From Prochlorococcus sp. AG-402-K16 (GTDB lineage Bacteria > Cyanobacteriota > Cyanobacteriia > PCC-6307 > Cyanobiaceae): 64,000 bases of DNA. Under the pieces are notes generated by a model, which was not told the DNA's origin, ran no database searches, and saw nothing but the letters and a program-made list of their open reading frames with translations. The position numbers were made by a program, and so were the translations under genes. Numbering within the stretch: position 1 is the first letter of the stretch; each line of letters begins with the position of its first letter. The stretch spans positions 62,001 to 126,000 of the forward strand of contig QCIH01000002.1 of the NCBI GenBank assembly GCA_003216795.1. Direction: 5' to 3'. Shown here piece by piece: positions 1-10,485 of the stretch.

Positions 1-1144
1 CTAAAGTTTCATATAAATATTGAGATTTCTTAGCAATACCATTTAATAAAACCATCGCTGCATATAGAGCATCTCTTTCAGGCATAAAGTCACCAAAACC
101 AACTCCCCCAGATTCCTCTCCTCCAATAAATATTTTTTCTTTAATCATTTTTTCAGCAATATATTTAAAGCCAACTGGAAGTTCAAAAACATCTCTATTT
201 TGACTCTCTGATATATTTTTAATAATATCTGAACCACTAACAGTCTTTAAAACTGGATAAGAATTATTTTTAATTTCGCCCAAATAGCTAATAAAGTATG
301 GGAGTAGATCTTGAGTACTAGAGTATCTTCCTTTTTCATCAATTGCCGCAATTCTATCACCATCCCCATCAAATATTATTCCTAGAGTTTTCACTTCATT
401 TGTTGAATTTTTCATTAGTACTTGATTAAGATCATCTGCATAATTCAAAAGAGGTTCAGGAGGTTTTCCTCCAAAAAAAGGATCAGCATCTTTTCTAATT
501 TCTGAAATAACTTCTAGATCGTTAGAACCAAAAATCTCTGCCATACAATTTGCAGCTGAACCATGCATAGAATCTACAAAAATTCTCAATTTCATTTTTT
601 TCAATCTGTTGGAAATAAAGTCAATATCAAAAAGGGATTTAATTCTATCTAAATGAAATTTCTTAATATCTACCAATTGATTAACACCATCTATTTTTTC
701 AATTGAATTTCCAAGCAATAATCTTTTTTCAACTTCACTTGTAAAAGATTCGTCAACAGAACATCCATAAAAACTCTTTATTTTCAGACCAAGCCAATTA
801 TATGGATTATGACTTGCTGTAATTACTAACGCCCCAAGACAACGGACTTCTTTGGCATAGAAACTACAAGAGGGTGTCGTAACAAAGCTATCAGATAAGA
901 TCGGTTCGAAACCAGATCCTCTTACAAAAGGCACTATTTGCTTTGCAAATTCACAAGCCATAAATCTACGATCATATCCAATAATAATTTTCTTTGAATT
1001 AACTTCTTTATAGTATTGATAATGCAACTCTTGGCATGCAGCGACTACAACTCTTGAAAGATTGGATAAATTAAAATCAAATCCAATAATTCCTCTCCAC
1101 CCATCGGTTCCAAATTTTATCTTATCTAATTTATCAGCTGTCAA
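1..1144 (-). CDS. Phosphoglucomutase/phosphomannomutase family protein (C-terminus cut by window edge; probable TTG start)
   Basis: Reverse-strand translation has KFGTDGWRGIIG, the TASHNPYNWLGLK phosphoserine loop, FDGDGDRIAAID metal-binding motif and GGEESGGVGFG sugar-binding motif. Confidence 0.9.
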   Translation of the reverse strand, partial: MTADKLDKIKFGTDGWRGIIGFDFNLSNLSRVVVAACQELHYQYYKEVNSKKIIIGYDRRFMACEFAKQIVPFVRGSGFEPILSDSFVTTPSCSFYAKEVRCLGALVITASHNPYNWLGLKIKSFYGCSVDESFTSEVEKRLLLGNSIEKIDGVNQLVDIKKFHLDRIKSLFDIDFISNRLKKMKLRIFVDSMHGSAANCMAEIFGSNDLEVISEIRKDADPFFGGKPPEPLLNYADDLNQVLMKNSTNEVKTLGIIFDGDGDRIAAIDEKGRYSSTQDLLPYFISYLGEIKNNSYPVLKTVSGSDIIKNISESQNRDVFELPVGFKYIAEKMIKEKIFIGGEESGGVGFGDFMPERDALYAAMVLLNGIAKKSQYLYETL

Positions 1145-1224
1145 ATTTAAAATTTCCCTGATTTCTTCTAATAATCTATACTAATTTATATGAGTAAATT
1201 TTAAAACCGCTCTTAAAAAATAAT

Positions 1225-2643
1225 TTGAATTCTCTTCATTTAAAAAGTTTTACAAGATGCAAAAGAAAAGCTTGGCTAGATTTTAAGGGTAAAAAATCTT
1301 GCGAAGTTTGGTCTCCTCATAAAGCTATAGATAAAATTAATCAGTTTCAAATTTTCTCTAAATTTTGTAATAGTGAAATATATACAGGATTAAAAGCCTG
1401 TAAAAATGGTTATCAAGGGGTAATTGGATTAAAAATCAAAGGGAATCTTTTCCAAAATATTAACGCAGAGATTCGTCCACAATTACTTGTAAAGACTAAA
1501 GGTAAAAGTAAATGGGGACAATATAAATATTTACCTGCTGTTTATAAGCTAGGCCACAGAACCACTAAAGAACATTTATTCGACTTAGCTTTTAGTTCTA
1601 TGCTTTTGGAATCTTTTCAAGAATCTAAAATTGAGAAAGGATTAGTAATTTCAAGTTTTAATAAAAAAGTTAATGTTGAAGAAATTTATTTAAATAAAAA
1701 ATTAAGAAAAAAGGTTTTTAATGTTTTATTAAGTTTGAATGAATGCTTGGAGGGATTTATGCCAGAAATAACTCAAGATAGAAAAAAATGTACTATTTGT
1801 TCATGGCAAAAATTTTGTGACAAAGAAGCGAAAGAAAAAGGATATCTAACAGATATAGATGGGATAGGATCCAAAACGGCCTCATTACTCATAAAAAATG
1901 GAATATCTGATACCCAAACATTAGCTTCATATAGGGAAAAACAACTTGGAGAGAAATTAATTAAATTCAACGATCAAAAGTATGAAAAAGCGTCCGTATT
2001 TGTAAAGCAAGCACAAGCTTATATTTCTGGGGAACCATATCGTATTTCCAATAAAAATGATAATAACGATCTACTAGAAAAAACATGTTCGGGATTTTAT
2101 ATATTTGATATTGAGTCAAATCCAGATGATAAGCATGACTTTTTATATGGTTTTTTAAAAATAAATAATTTATTTACAAAAAAAGAGGATCTTATTTATG
2201 AACCAATTCTCAATCTCAAAAACAATAAAGTAGAAACTTACAGGAAAATTATTGAAATACTTTTCTCACAAAGGGAATGGCCATTTTTACATTACGGAGA
2301 GACTGAAAAGATAGCAATAATTAATATTGCTAAAAACCTAAATTTTAGTTCTGAAGAAATTTATTCCCTTGCCTCAAGATTTATAGACTTACATACATTA
2401 ATACGAAAGTCATGGATATTACCACTAAAAAACTACGGCTTAAAAACTGTTTCTACTTGGCTTGGATTTGAATGGATGCAGAAAAATGTAAATGGTTCGA
2501 AAGCCCTTTATTGGTGGATTCAATATCAAATTACAGAAAACGAAAAATTTCTTAAGAAAATTATCCAATATAACAAAGATGATTGTTTGGCTACTCTAAA
2601 AATTGCAGAATATTTAATTAAAAATCAATTAAAGAAAAATTGA
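1225..2643 (+). CDS. TM0106-family RecB-like putative nuclease with HhH motif and RNase H-like C-terminal domain
   Basis: N-terminal RCKRKAWLDF, CTICSWQKFC cysteine cluster, HhH-like LTDIDGIGSKTASLLIKNGI, FYIFDIESNPD and C-terminal YNKDDCLATLKIAEYL exonuclease-like motif. Confidence 0.75.
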   Translation: MNSLHLKSFTRCKRKAWLDFKGKKSCEVWSPHKAIDKINQFQIFSKFCNSEIYTGLKACKNGYQGVIGLKIKGNLFQNINAEIRPQLLVKTKGKSKWGQYKYLPAVYKLGHRTTKEHLFDLAFSSMLLESFQESKIEKGLVISSFNKKVNVEEIYLNKKLRKKVFNVLLSLNECLEGFMPEITQDRKKCTICSWQKFCDKEAKEKGYLTDIDGIGSKTASLLIKNGISDTQTLASYREKQLGEKLIKFNDQKYEKASVFVKQAQAYISGEPYRISNKNDNNDLLEKTCSGFYIFDIESNPDDKHDFLYGFLKINNLFTKKEDLIYEPILNLKNNKVETYRKIIEILFSQREWPFLHYGETEKIAIINIAKNLNFSSEEIYSLASRFIDLHTLIRKSWILPLKNYGLKTVSTWLGFEWMQKNVNGSKALYWWIQYQITENEKFLKKIIQYNKDDCLATLKIAEYLIKNQLKKN

Positions 2644-3465
2644 TCCTACAGATTTATTTATAATAATTTTTCCAAAAATTTCTGAAAAAAAATAACATCC
2701 TTCCTCTAAATATTTTCTTTTTATCATTGCTAACCCTTTCATTTGAGAATCTGATATAAAAAAACTAGTTATTTTGCCTACAGAAATATCCTTGGTAGAA
2801 TCTATGTATAAATTTTTATCTTCACCGTCTAAATTAAAATTATATTCAAATGATTTCCAAATTCTAATTTCCTGTTTTAAAGAAGAAACATTTTTTATTT
2901 TTGACATTGTTTCTTGTCCTAAATAACAACCTTTATCAAAATCTATAAGATCTTGTAATCCAAGCTCAAGAGGATTATTTTTTCCGTTTATTTCCATTTC
3001 AAATGAGGGTATTGCCTGATTAATCTTCCAAAGTTTTAAATCATTGGGATTTAGTAAATTTAGTTTATTTTTATATATTTCAAATTCTTTGTCTTCTGTT
3101 TTTAAGAAAATTGGCTGGTAAGTTCTCCATGAATTAAATTCATCAATTTCCTGAATTCTATTTACCAAGAAAGGTTCACTTAAAAGTACATCGTCCGCTG
3201 GAAAAATAATTTGATTAAAGTAATCAATTATTTCATTAGAGTTACCCGCCAAGATAATTACTTCTAAGTTTCTTTCTAAAACAATGATTTCAATTAATGC
3301 CCTTAGAACTCCATTTGGAGTTAGCCAACAAGTTTTGATAACTTTATTTTCTGAATTAAGAATATTACTTGTTGTTATTCCATTTAAAAATTTCCTGGCA
3401 TCTTTTCCGGTAACAGAAAAACAATCAAATTTTTCAAGCCAAAACTTTTTTTTTATATCTTGCAT
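2629..3465 (-). CDS. YgfZ/GcvT-like folate-binding protein
   Basis: DFDKGCYLGQETMSKIKN matches the YgfZ signature K-G-C-Y-x-G-Q-E. Confidence 0.85.
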   Translation of the reverse strand: MQDIKKKFWLEKFDCFSVTGKDARKFLNGITTSNILNSENKVIKTCWLTPNGVLRALIEIIVLERNLEVIILAGNSNEIIDYFNQIIFPADDVLLSEPFLVNRIQEIDEFNSWRTYQPIFLKTEDKEFEIYKNKLNLLNPNDLKLWKINQAIPSFEMEINGKNNPLELGLQDLIDFDKGCYLGQETMSKIKNVSSLKQEIRIWKSFEYNFNLDGEDKNLYIDSTKDISVGKITSFFISDSQMKGLAMIKRKYLEEGCYFFSEIFGKIIINKSVGSIFL

Positions 3466-3475
3466 TTTTAAATAA

Positions 3476-4036
3476 TTATAAAAAATCTTTTATTATAAAA
3501 AGACTCTTTAATTTAACATTTTCATCTTCAAGGGCTTCTAATCCCCCTTCTTGCCTATCAACTATAGACAAAACTTCCTCAACAACATAATTATTTTCTC
3601 GTAGCTTATTTATAGCTTTTATTACTGAACCGGCAGTTGTAACTACATCCTCCAAGACAGTTACCAAGGTACCTTCTTCTAAGGTAGGGCCCTCTATTCC
3701 AGCTTTAGTGCCGTATTTTTTAATTTCTTTGCGAATTATTAAACCATTTAGATCTAAGCCTTGCGAAGCTGCTTTGACAATTAATCCACTTACTAAAGGA
3801 TCTGCACCTAATGTCAATCCTGCTACAGCTTTTGACCTTGAGTCTTTTAACTCTAAAAATAAATCACTTATTAAGCTTAGTCCTTCGCCATTTAATGATA
3901 CCGGTTTACAGTTCAAGTAATGACTGCTTTTTTTTCCTGAAGATAAAATGAAGTTTCCTCTCTTGTAAGATTTTTCAATTAACTGTTTTAACAATTTTGC
4001 TTTATTTAAGTAATACTTTTCAGAAAAATCACCCAT
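3476..4036 (-). CDS. pyrE: Orotate phosphoribosyltransferase
   Basis: PRPP-binding motif [36 protein letters not shown]. Confidence 0.92.
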   Translation of the reverse strand: MGDFSEKYYLNKAKLLKQLIEKSYKRGNFILSSGKKSSHYLNCKPVSLNGEGLSLISDLFLELKDSRSKAVAGLTLGADPLVSGLIVKAASQGLDLNGLIIRKEIKKYGTKAGIEGPTLEEGTLVTVLEDVVTTAGSVIKAINKLRENNYVVEEVLSIVDRQEGGLEALEDENVKLKSLFIIKDFL

Positions 4037-4177
4037 TAGTAAAAGTTAAATTTATATTTAAAGATTAGAAGAAAAAAAAGAAATCTCACAAAAACTTCCT
4101 AATGAGGTGTTTTTTGAAATATTATTTTTATATTGTATATTGAAATTCAATGTAATTAAAATTACATAAATTCCCTT

Positions 4178-4250
4178 GGGGGTGTAGCAATCTGGTGAAT
4201 GCACCAAACTCATAATTTGGCTAAGGCGAGTTCGATCCTCGCCACCCCCA
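4178..4250 (+). tRNA. tRNA-Met (CAT)
   Basis: Acceptor GGGGGTG/CACCCCC, anticodon stem-loop CCAAA-CTCATAA-TTTGG, T-arm GCGAGTTCGATCCTCGC. Confidence 0.93.
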
Positions 4251-4268
4251 TTATTCATTTGTCATTGA

Positions 4269-5537
4269 ATGAAAATAACTCTACTTTTATTTCTTTTATT
4301 TTTCCCAGCTTTTTTCGCGGCTAGTGAACTCTCTTTTTTATTAATAAGGCCAAGTAAAGTTTTAAGGTTAATAGAAGAAAAAAAGAAAGGAGCATTTTCA
4401 ATTTTAAAAATTCAAAAACGCTTTAGATCTTCATTAATTGCTTCTCAATTTGGAGTAACAATTTCATTAATTGCAATTGGATGGCTCAGCAATAATCTTG
4501 CTAATGATTATTGGAAAAGCAATATTTTGTCAAATAGATTTTATGATCTTCTATTGTTTTTATTTGTTGTTTTAATTGTTACTCTCGTTTCTGGACTAAT
4601 TCCTAAAGCACTAGTAATTAACAATCCAGAATCTGCTGCATTAAGGCTTACAACAATATTCGATGCCGTTAGAAAAGCTATGAATCCTATAGTGAAGACA
4701 ATAGAATTCTTTGCTAGTGCCTGTTTAGGTTTGTTCAAATTAAATAACAAATGGGATTCTTTAAACTCAGGTTTATCCGCCGGAGAATTAGAAACTCTTA
4801 TAGAAACAGATAATGTAACAGGTTTAAAACCTGATGAGAAAAACATTCTTGAAGGAGTTTTTGCTTTAAAAGATACACAAGTTAAAGAAGTAATGATTCC
4901 AAGATCTGAAATGGTAACTTTGCCGAAAAATATAACCTTTTCTGAACTTATGAAACAAGTTGATAAAACTCGCCATGCTCGCTTCTTTGTGATTGGTGAG
5001 TCTTTAGATGATGTATTAGGTGTATTAGATTTACGTTATCTAGCTAAGCCAATTTCAAAAGGTGAAATGGAAGCCAATACATTATTAGAGCCGTTCCTTT
5101 TACCAGTGACAAAAATTATAGAAACATGTTCATTAGCAGAAATATTTCCAATAGTAAGAGACTACAATCCTTTCTTACTAGTAGTTGACGAACATGGTGG
5201 AACAGAGGGGCTCATAACTGCAGCTGATCTAAATGGCGAAATAGTTGGAGAGGAAATGCTGAACAATAGAATTTATTCAGACATGAGAATGTTAGATAAT
5301 TTCTCTAAAAAATGGTCAATAGCTGGAAAATCAGAAATTATTGATATTAATAAGAAGTTAGGATGTTCAATTCCAGAAGGGGCGGATTATCATACTCTTG
5401 CTGGATTTCTGCTAGAAAAATTTCAAATGGTTCCAAAAATTGGGGACGTTTTAGATTTTAATAACATTAAATTTGAAGTTATTTCTATGTCAGGTCCAAA
5501 AATTGATCGTGTTAAAATAATTCTTCCCAAAAGCTAA
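4269..5537 (+). CDS. CNNM/CBS-domain hemolysin-like membrane protein
   Basis: N-terminal TM helices with FFAASELSFLLIRPSKV, VKEVMIPRSEMV, LLVVDEHGGTEGLITAADL CBS motifs and C-terminal CorC-type domain. Confidence 0.85.
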   Translation: MKITLLLFLLFFPAFFAASELSFLLIRPSKVLRLIEEKKKGAFSILKIQKRFRSSLIASQFGVTISLIAIGWLSNNLANDYWKSNILSNRFYDLLLFLFVVLIVTLVSGLIPKALVINNPESAALRLTTIFDAVRKAMNPIVKTIEFFASACLGLFKLNNKWDSLNSGLSAGELETLIETDNVTGLKPDEKNILEGVFALKDTQVKEVMIPRSEMVTLPKNITFSELMKQVDKTRHARFFVIGESLDDVLGVLDLRYLAKPISKGEMEANTLLEPFLLPVTKIIETCSLAEIFPIVRDYNPFLLVVDEHGGTEGLITAADLNGEIVGEEMLNNRIYSDMRMLDNFSKKWSIAGKSEIIDINKKLGCSIPEGADYHTLAGFLLEKFQMVPKIGDVLDFNNIKFEVISMSGPKIDRVKIILPKS

Positions 5538-5587
5538 ATGTGGCTCCCCATGAAGGATAATAATAATAAATATATGGATTTGAAATT

Positions 5588-6592
5588 ATGCAACCAACCT
5601 CATCACCCGTAAAGGTTGGAGTCATAGGCATAGGAAATATGGGCTGGCATCATGCTCGAGTACTAAGTTTACTCAAAGATGCTAATCTCATTGGTGTAGC
5701 AGATCCAAATGAAGAGAGGGGTAAATTAGCTATTGAACAATTTCAATGTGAATGGTTCAAAAATTATAAGGACTTAATTCCAAAAGTTGATGCTATTTGT
5801 ATCGCTGTCCCGACACTACTTCATCATAAGGTAGGACTAGATTGTCTAAATGGCGGTGCTAACGTTCTCATTGAAAAACCAATTGCAGCTAATGAGCGCG
5901 AGGCAAAATCCTTAATAGAGGCTGCTAATACAAGTAAATGTCTATTACAAGTTGGGCATATTGAAAGATTTAATCCTGCTTTTAGAGAATTAAATAAAAT
6001 AGTAAATAATGAAGAAATTGTTGTTTTAGAAGCCAGGAGGCACAGTCCTCATGCAGATAGGGCAAATGATGTATCTGTAGTAATGGATTTAATGATTCAT
6101 GACATTGATCTTATTTTAGAGCTTGTAAATTCAAAAATACAAAAATTAGCAGCTGTTGGAGGGAGAAATAGCGAAGGATTAATAGATTATGTCAATGCTA
6201 CTTTAGTTTTTCAAAATAATGTTATTGCAAGCTTAACCGCTAGCAAAATGAGTCATAAAAAAATTAGAAATTTAAGTGCTCACTGCCAAAATGGCCTAGT
6301 AGAAACTGATTTCTTAAATCACTCTTTACAAATTCATCGAAAGTCTCATGAATCATATACAGCGGAGCATGGAGAATTAGTTTATAGAAATGATGGATAT
6401 GTTGAAGAAGTTAGCACAACATCCATTGAACCTCTTTATGCAGAACTGGAGCATTTTCTTAAATGCGTGCAGGGTAAAGAAACTCCTGAGGTAGATGGTG
6501 AGCAAGCCTCAAGAGCATTAAAAATTGCTGATTTTATAGAGAGTGCTGTAGATAATTCTGGAGATGCAATTTTACTTGAAAATCCCTTCTAG
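5588..6592 (+). CDS. Gfo/Idh/MocA family oxidoreductase
   Basis: Rossmann motif VGVIGIGNMGWHHARV, GGANVLIEKPIAAN, VVMDLMIHDIDLILELV. Confidence 0.9.
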   Translation: MQPTSSPVKVGVIGIGNMGWHHARVLSLLKDANLIGVADPNEERGKLAIEQFQCEWFKNYKDLIPKVDAICIAVPTLLHHKVGLDCLNGGANVLIEKPIAANEREAKSLIEAANTSKCLLQVGHIERFNPAFRELNKIVNNEEIVVLEARRHSPHADRANDVSVVMDLMIHDIDLILELVNSKIQKLAAVGGRNSEGLIDYVNATLVFQNNVIASLTASKMSHKKIRNLSAHCQNGLVETDFLNHSLQIHRKSHESYTAEHGELVYRNDGYVEEVSTTSIEPLYAELEHFLKCVQGKETPEVDGEQASRALKIADFIESAVDNSGDAILLENPF

Positions 6593-6618
6593 TACTAATA
6601 ATCTAAACTAAAACAATC

Positions 6619-6759
6619 TTATTTAAATCCAACTGCAGCTTGCCAAACAAATACCAATAAAAAGAAAAATAAAGGAATAAGTGGAAGAACATCAACTGTT
6701 GGAGCAAAGGCTTTGTAAGCCTCGGGCAATTCAGCGAATGTATTAAATAGAATGAGCAC
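6619..6759 (-). CDS. psbK: Photosystem II reaction center protein K (46 aa, GTG start)
   Basis: Own translation: (M)[45 protein letters not shown]; matches PsbK. Below the ORF-track length cutoff. Confidence 0.93.
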
Positions 6760-6792
6760 CTTTTTAATAATTTAATTAATTATGATAAGACG

Positions 6793-7911
6793 TTACCACG
6801 TATGGTGAGCAATAGAGGATGTTTTCCAAGGAGCGAAATCATTTGTAAAACAATTATCTCTAATTGCATTAGAAATTGCATTGGTGAACCTTATTAAGTG
6901 AGCAATATTATGCAAACTTATAAGAGTTAGGCCTAATATTTCTTCATTTCTAATTAGATGATGCAAATATGCTCGAGAATATGATTTACAGGTCTCGCAT
7001 TTACAAGTTTTGTCAATCGGAGAAAAGTCATTTTTAAATCGCGCATTTCGCAAATTCAATCTTTCATCATTAAAAAATGCAGTCCCATGTCTTCCTAGTC
7101 TTGTAGGCAAAACACAGTCAAATATATCGAATCCATTAGCAACAGCTAAAGAAATTTCTCTTAAAGAACCAATTCCCATTAAATATTTTGGCTTATTTAT
7201 TGGTAAAAATTTCGGGACGTAATTAATTACACTATGTATCTCTTCAACTGCCTCGCCAACACTTACCCCTCCCACTGCTATTCCAGGCAGATCAAAAGAA
7301 CTTGTATATTTTGCGCTATATTCCCTCAATCTCGGATACTTACCACCTTGAACTATACCAAATAATGCTTGATTAGATTTCTGATGAGTTTCAACACATT
7401 TTTGCAACCATGAATGAGTTCTTTGTAAAGATTCCTCAATATCATTTTCGTTAGCTGTATGCGGAGGACAATGATCAAAAGCCATTGCTACATCCGATCC
7501 AAGATCCATTTGAATCTGTATGACTTTTTCAGGTGATAAAAATACATGACTACCATCTCTTGGATTTTTAAATTCCACACCTTTATCAGAAATATTATTT
7601 AATTTGGCCAGACTAAAAACTTGATATCCTCCTGAATCAGTAAGAATAGGCTTAGGCCAATTCATGAATTGATGTATTCCGCCAGACTCTTTAACCAGTT
7701 TTTCTCCAGGTTGTAAATGAAGATGAAAGGTATTTGAGAGAATCATTTCTGACCCTGTAGAACTTAACTGCTTAGATGAAATTCCTTTAACAGTTGCCAA
7801 AGTACCGACAGGCATAAATTTTGGTGTGTTTACTTGACCATTTGGTGTGTGAAATATTCCAGTTCTTGCCCCTGTATTACTGCAATTCGATGTAATTTCA
7901 AATTCAAACAC
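6793..7911 (-). CDS. tgt: tRNA-guanine transglycosylase (queuine tRNA-ribosyltransferase)
   Basis: [32 protein letters not shown]-terminal [18 protein letters not shown] zinc site. Confidence 0.95.
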   Translation of the reverse strand: MFEFEITSNCSNTGARTGIFHTPNGQVNTPKFMPVGTLATVKGISSKQLSSTGSEMILSNTFHLHLQPGEKLVKESGGIHQFMNWPKPILTDSGGYQVFSLAKLNNISDKGVEFKNPRDGSHVFLSPEKVIQIQMDLGSDVAMAFDHCPPHTANENDIEESLQRTHSWLQKCVETHQKSNQALFGIVQGGKYPRLREYSAKYTSSFDLPGIAVGGVSVGEAVEEIHSVINYVPKFLPINKPKYLMGIGSLREISLAVANGFDIFDCVLPTRLGRHGTAFFNDERLNLRNARFKNDFSPIDKTCKCETCKSYSRAYLHHLIRNEEILGLTLISLHNIAHLIRFTNAISNAIRDNCFTNDFAPWKTSSIAHHTW

Positions 7912-8009
7912 GATAATTTATAAAAATTTTTGATCCTTTTTTATTAATCTACCCTATTATTTAATATTGAATCCATTTTCATCTCATCAAAAAATATTTA
8001 ATAAAAAAT

Positions 8010-8750
8010 TTGGCAGGATCTTGGATTTTCTATACGACATTTCCAAAGATACCTTTTATTAATCCCGAATTTAAAAATATTGCACAATTTGCGCCACCTT
8101 TAGGATTTTTTATTGGAACAATACAGAGTTATATTTTTCTTTTTTTAAGAACAAACTCTTGGTCAATTTATGCATCCACATTAATTTGTTTGGCTTCAGG
8201 ATATTTAATTACTGGAGGTCTACACATTGATGGTTTAATGGATACTTTCGATGGTATTTTTGCGGGTAAAAAGAAACGTTTAAAAGCCATGAAAGACAGT
8301 AAAGTTGGGTCCTTTGGCGTTCAAGCTTTAGTTTTTATAACTTTAATTCAAATTGCTTGCATACTGAAAATTCAAACCCTAATAGTTTTTGTTTTACCTA
8401 TATGCTTATTTTGGGGAAGATTTTCAAATTTATTTTTTATAGAAAAGTTTAAATATATGAGTTATAAGAAAAAAACTATTAGTCACAAAAAGTTTTGGAA
8501 TGGATTTAAAAAAGAATCTTTGATCTCTATTATTTTTCTTTTAATTTTCATTGCATATAAATTAGTTTCAATAACATCCCAAGCAATATTAATTAAATTT
8601 TTAATTCTTATTTTGATTGGTATTTTTCTAAGCTATTCTATCCCAAACATACTGGGTTATAAAATTGGAGGATTCAATGGAGATTCCTGCGGTGCAAGTA
8701 TTGTACTAGTTGAAACTGGAATGTTGTTTATGCATGCAATTCTTTTATAG
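8010..8750 (+). CDS. cobS: Adenosylcobinamide-GDP ribazoletransferase (cobalamin-5'-phosphate synthase)
   Basis: GGLHIDGLMDTFDGIFAGKKKRLKAMKDSKVGSFGV; C-terminal IGGFNGDSCGASIVLVE. Confidence 0.93.
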   Translation: MAGSWIFYTTFPKIPFINPEFKNIAQFAPPLGFFIGTIQSYIFLFLRTNSWSIYASTLICLASGYLITGGLHIDGLMDTFDGIFAGKKKRLKAMKDSKVGSFGVQALVFITLIQIACILKIQTLIVFVLPICLFWGRFSNLFFIEKFKYMSYKKKTISHKKFWNGFKKESLISIIFLLIFIAYKLVSITSQAILIKFLILILIGIFLSYSIPNILGYKIGGFNGDSCGASIVLVETGMLFMHAILL

Positions 8751-9864
8751 GTAGTTCTAAATAGAAAATATTTTTCTTCTTAAGATTTTTCAATTTCTCA
8801 GTATTCTTAATCAAGTTATTTTCCAGCAATCTCAAATCTCCTCCAATTTGTTTTGCTAATTTCTTCGCCAAAAAAAGTCCTACACCAGTGCCGTCCTTCT
8901 TCTTAGCGGTAGATCCTCTATAACCTTTTTCAAAAATTTTCTCGTTTTCATGTTTGGTTATTTTTTTACCATCATCAAATATACAAAGTCCATTACTCGT
9001 AATTGCGAGACCAATTTCAGCATCTTTTTGGGCATATTTAAACGCATTTTCTAATAAATTGGCCACAATTTCGGCAATTACAGCGTATTTTGGCTTTAGT
9101 GGCGATAAAGTCCAATCTGGCCAAAGAGAAGGTTCAGTCCAATTTCTATTTTCTAGGTCAGCATTAGCTTTACCCCTTTCTAATATTGGCCTCAATAAAC
9201 TCTGAACAGTTATTACTTTTTTATTATCTAAATTCGGGGGTAATAATAATCTTTCCTCTCCAATTTCAAGGGGAAGTTGAATACGTGAATTTAATTGTGC
9301 AAAAGAATCCATATATTGATTAATTTGTTTTTGCTCTATTATCATTCGTTCGACTATTTCAATAGAGTCGTCATCTGAACCAAGTCTTTTTATTAGTAAT
9401 TTTGCATATGTCCTTATAGCAGCCAATGGATTCCTTAATTGATGGATTATGACATTGACCTGATTTTTTAAATAATTGATTTCTTCATTTTTATTTTGAC
9501 GTTCTAATTCGATAGAGACGCATTTAGCTAAAGATATTGAAAGCGCTTTTAATCTAGAATCAAGAGATACTGGCCAATTCCCCTCTTTCAAATCAGTTTC
9601 TACCCTAAGGACACCAAGTAAAATATCGTTTTCTTGAAGCGGGTACCATCTTCTATTAGGCGAAGAAACTTTTAGTGAAGGATCATCTTCTATTGATGTA
9701 ATTAGCCTATCAATTTGTGGCCATTGACCAATCATTTCAAAAGATGCTTTAGTTCCTTGCTTAGCTGAAGCAAGATACATAACTAAATTAGTCACGCCCA
9801 TTGAGCAACCAAAACTTTCTAGCTGTTTTATGATAAGTTCTTCAAATTTTTTTGAAAGATTCAT
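8728..9864 (-). CDS. Sensor histidine kinase with GAF-like N-terminal region, orphan
   Basis: H-box NVIIHQLRNPLAAIRTYAKLL, N-box EIVANLLENAFKYA, G-box GTGVGLFLAKKLAKQIGGDL. Confidence 0.88.
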   Translation of the reverse strand: MNLSKKFEELIIKQLESFGCSMGVTNLVMYLASAKQGTKASFEMIGQWPQIDRLITSIEDDPSLKVSSPNRRWYPLQENDILLGVLRVETDLKEGNWPVSLDSRLKALSISLAKCVSIELERQNKNEEINYLKNQVNVIIHQLRNPLAAIRTYAKLLIKRLGSDDDSIEIVERMIIEQKQINQYMDSFAQLNSRIQLPLEIGEERLLLPPNLDNKKVITVQSLLRPILERGKANADLENRNWTEPSLWPDWTLSPLKPKYAVIAEIVANLLENAFKYAQKDAEIGLAITSNGLCIFDDGKKITKHENEKIFEKGYRGSTAKKKDGTGVGLFLAKKLAKQIGGDLRLLENNLIKNTEKLKNLKKKNIFYLELPIKELHA

Positions 9865-9947
9865 AATTAATGAAATTTTGAGAAATTTTTTAAAAAAAAA
9901 CTTGAAAAAGGGCTTGTAAAATATGAAAAAAGTATTAAGATATATAA

Positions 9948-10089
9948 AGAGGTCTGACTTTAGCCAGCCTTAAATATGAACATTTAATCATATTTTAAGC
10001 TACATCAGGGGTTGATGGGTCCTCTATGTAATTTGAAGTGAATTTAAAATCACAAATATAAGATTAGTAAAAATTAATAAGACTAATCT
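9948..10089 (+). promoter_or_regulatory. Candidate structured 5' leader of the DUF3155 gene
   Basis: Outer AGAGG(9948-9952)/CCTCT(10021-10025); long hairpin 9969-9979/9988-9999; second hairpin AGATTAGT(10061-10068)/ACTAATCT(10082-10089), upstream of GGAG and ATG at 10117. Confidence 0.4.
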
Positions 10090-10116
10090 CATTAATAATT
10101 TCTGGAGTACCAATCA

Positions 10117-10485
10117 ATGTCAAAAAAAAGAAAAAGAATCAGCAGAAGAAGATTGGCTGGCCAAAGAGTAATGGCACATGTACCTATTTATCATATCGAA
10201 ACTGGCAAACATAAACCAGTTACAGCAGCAAGAAGATTCATAGCTGAAAATGGACTATCTGCGCCCTCCGTTTTCAATGTCAGAAGAAATGAACATACCA
10301 CGGATAGGTTTTTTTGGGGTGAAAAAGGGTTATTTAGCGCCCAATATGCTGAAGAAAATCATTTTCTATTTCCATCATTAAAAGTTGTAGTTGAAGGAAT
10401 TGGTGAAGAAAAAATATTTGAGGGTCTAGAACTTACTGCAGATGATTGGGAAGAAATTGAAGAATACGAATATGCTTTTGTTTAG
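10117..10485 (+). CDS. DUF3155-like conserved cyanobacterial protein
   Basis: MSKKRKRISRRRLAGQRVMAHVPIYHIETGKHKPVTAARRFI; recalled as a conserved cyanobacterial family. Confidence 0.7.
   Translation: MSKKRKRISRRRLAGQRVMAHVPIYHIETGKHKPVTAARRFIAENGLSAPSVFNVRRNEHTTDRFFWGEKGLFSAQYAEENHFLFPSLKVVVEGIGEEKIFEGLELTADDWEEIEEYEYAFV

Noticed and set aside
4058-4258. 66-aa minus-strand ORF covering the tRNA-Met
   Set aside because: Reads through an intact tRNA gene; MNNGGGEDRTRLSQ is the tRNA complement, a common false call.
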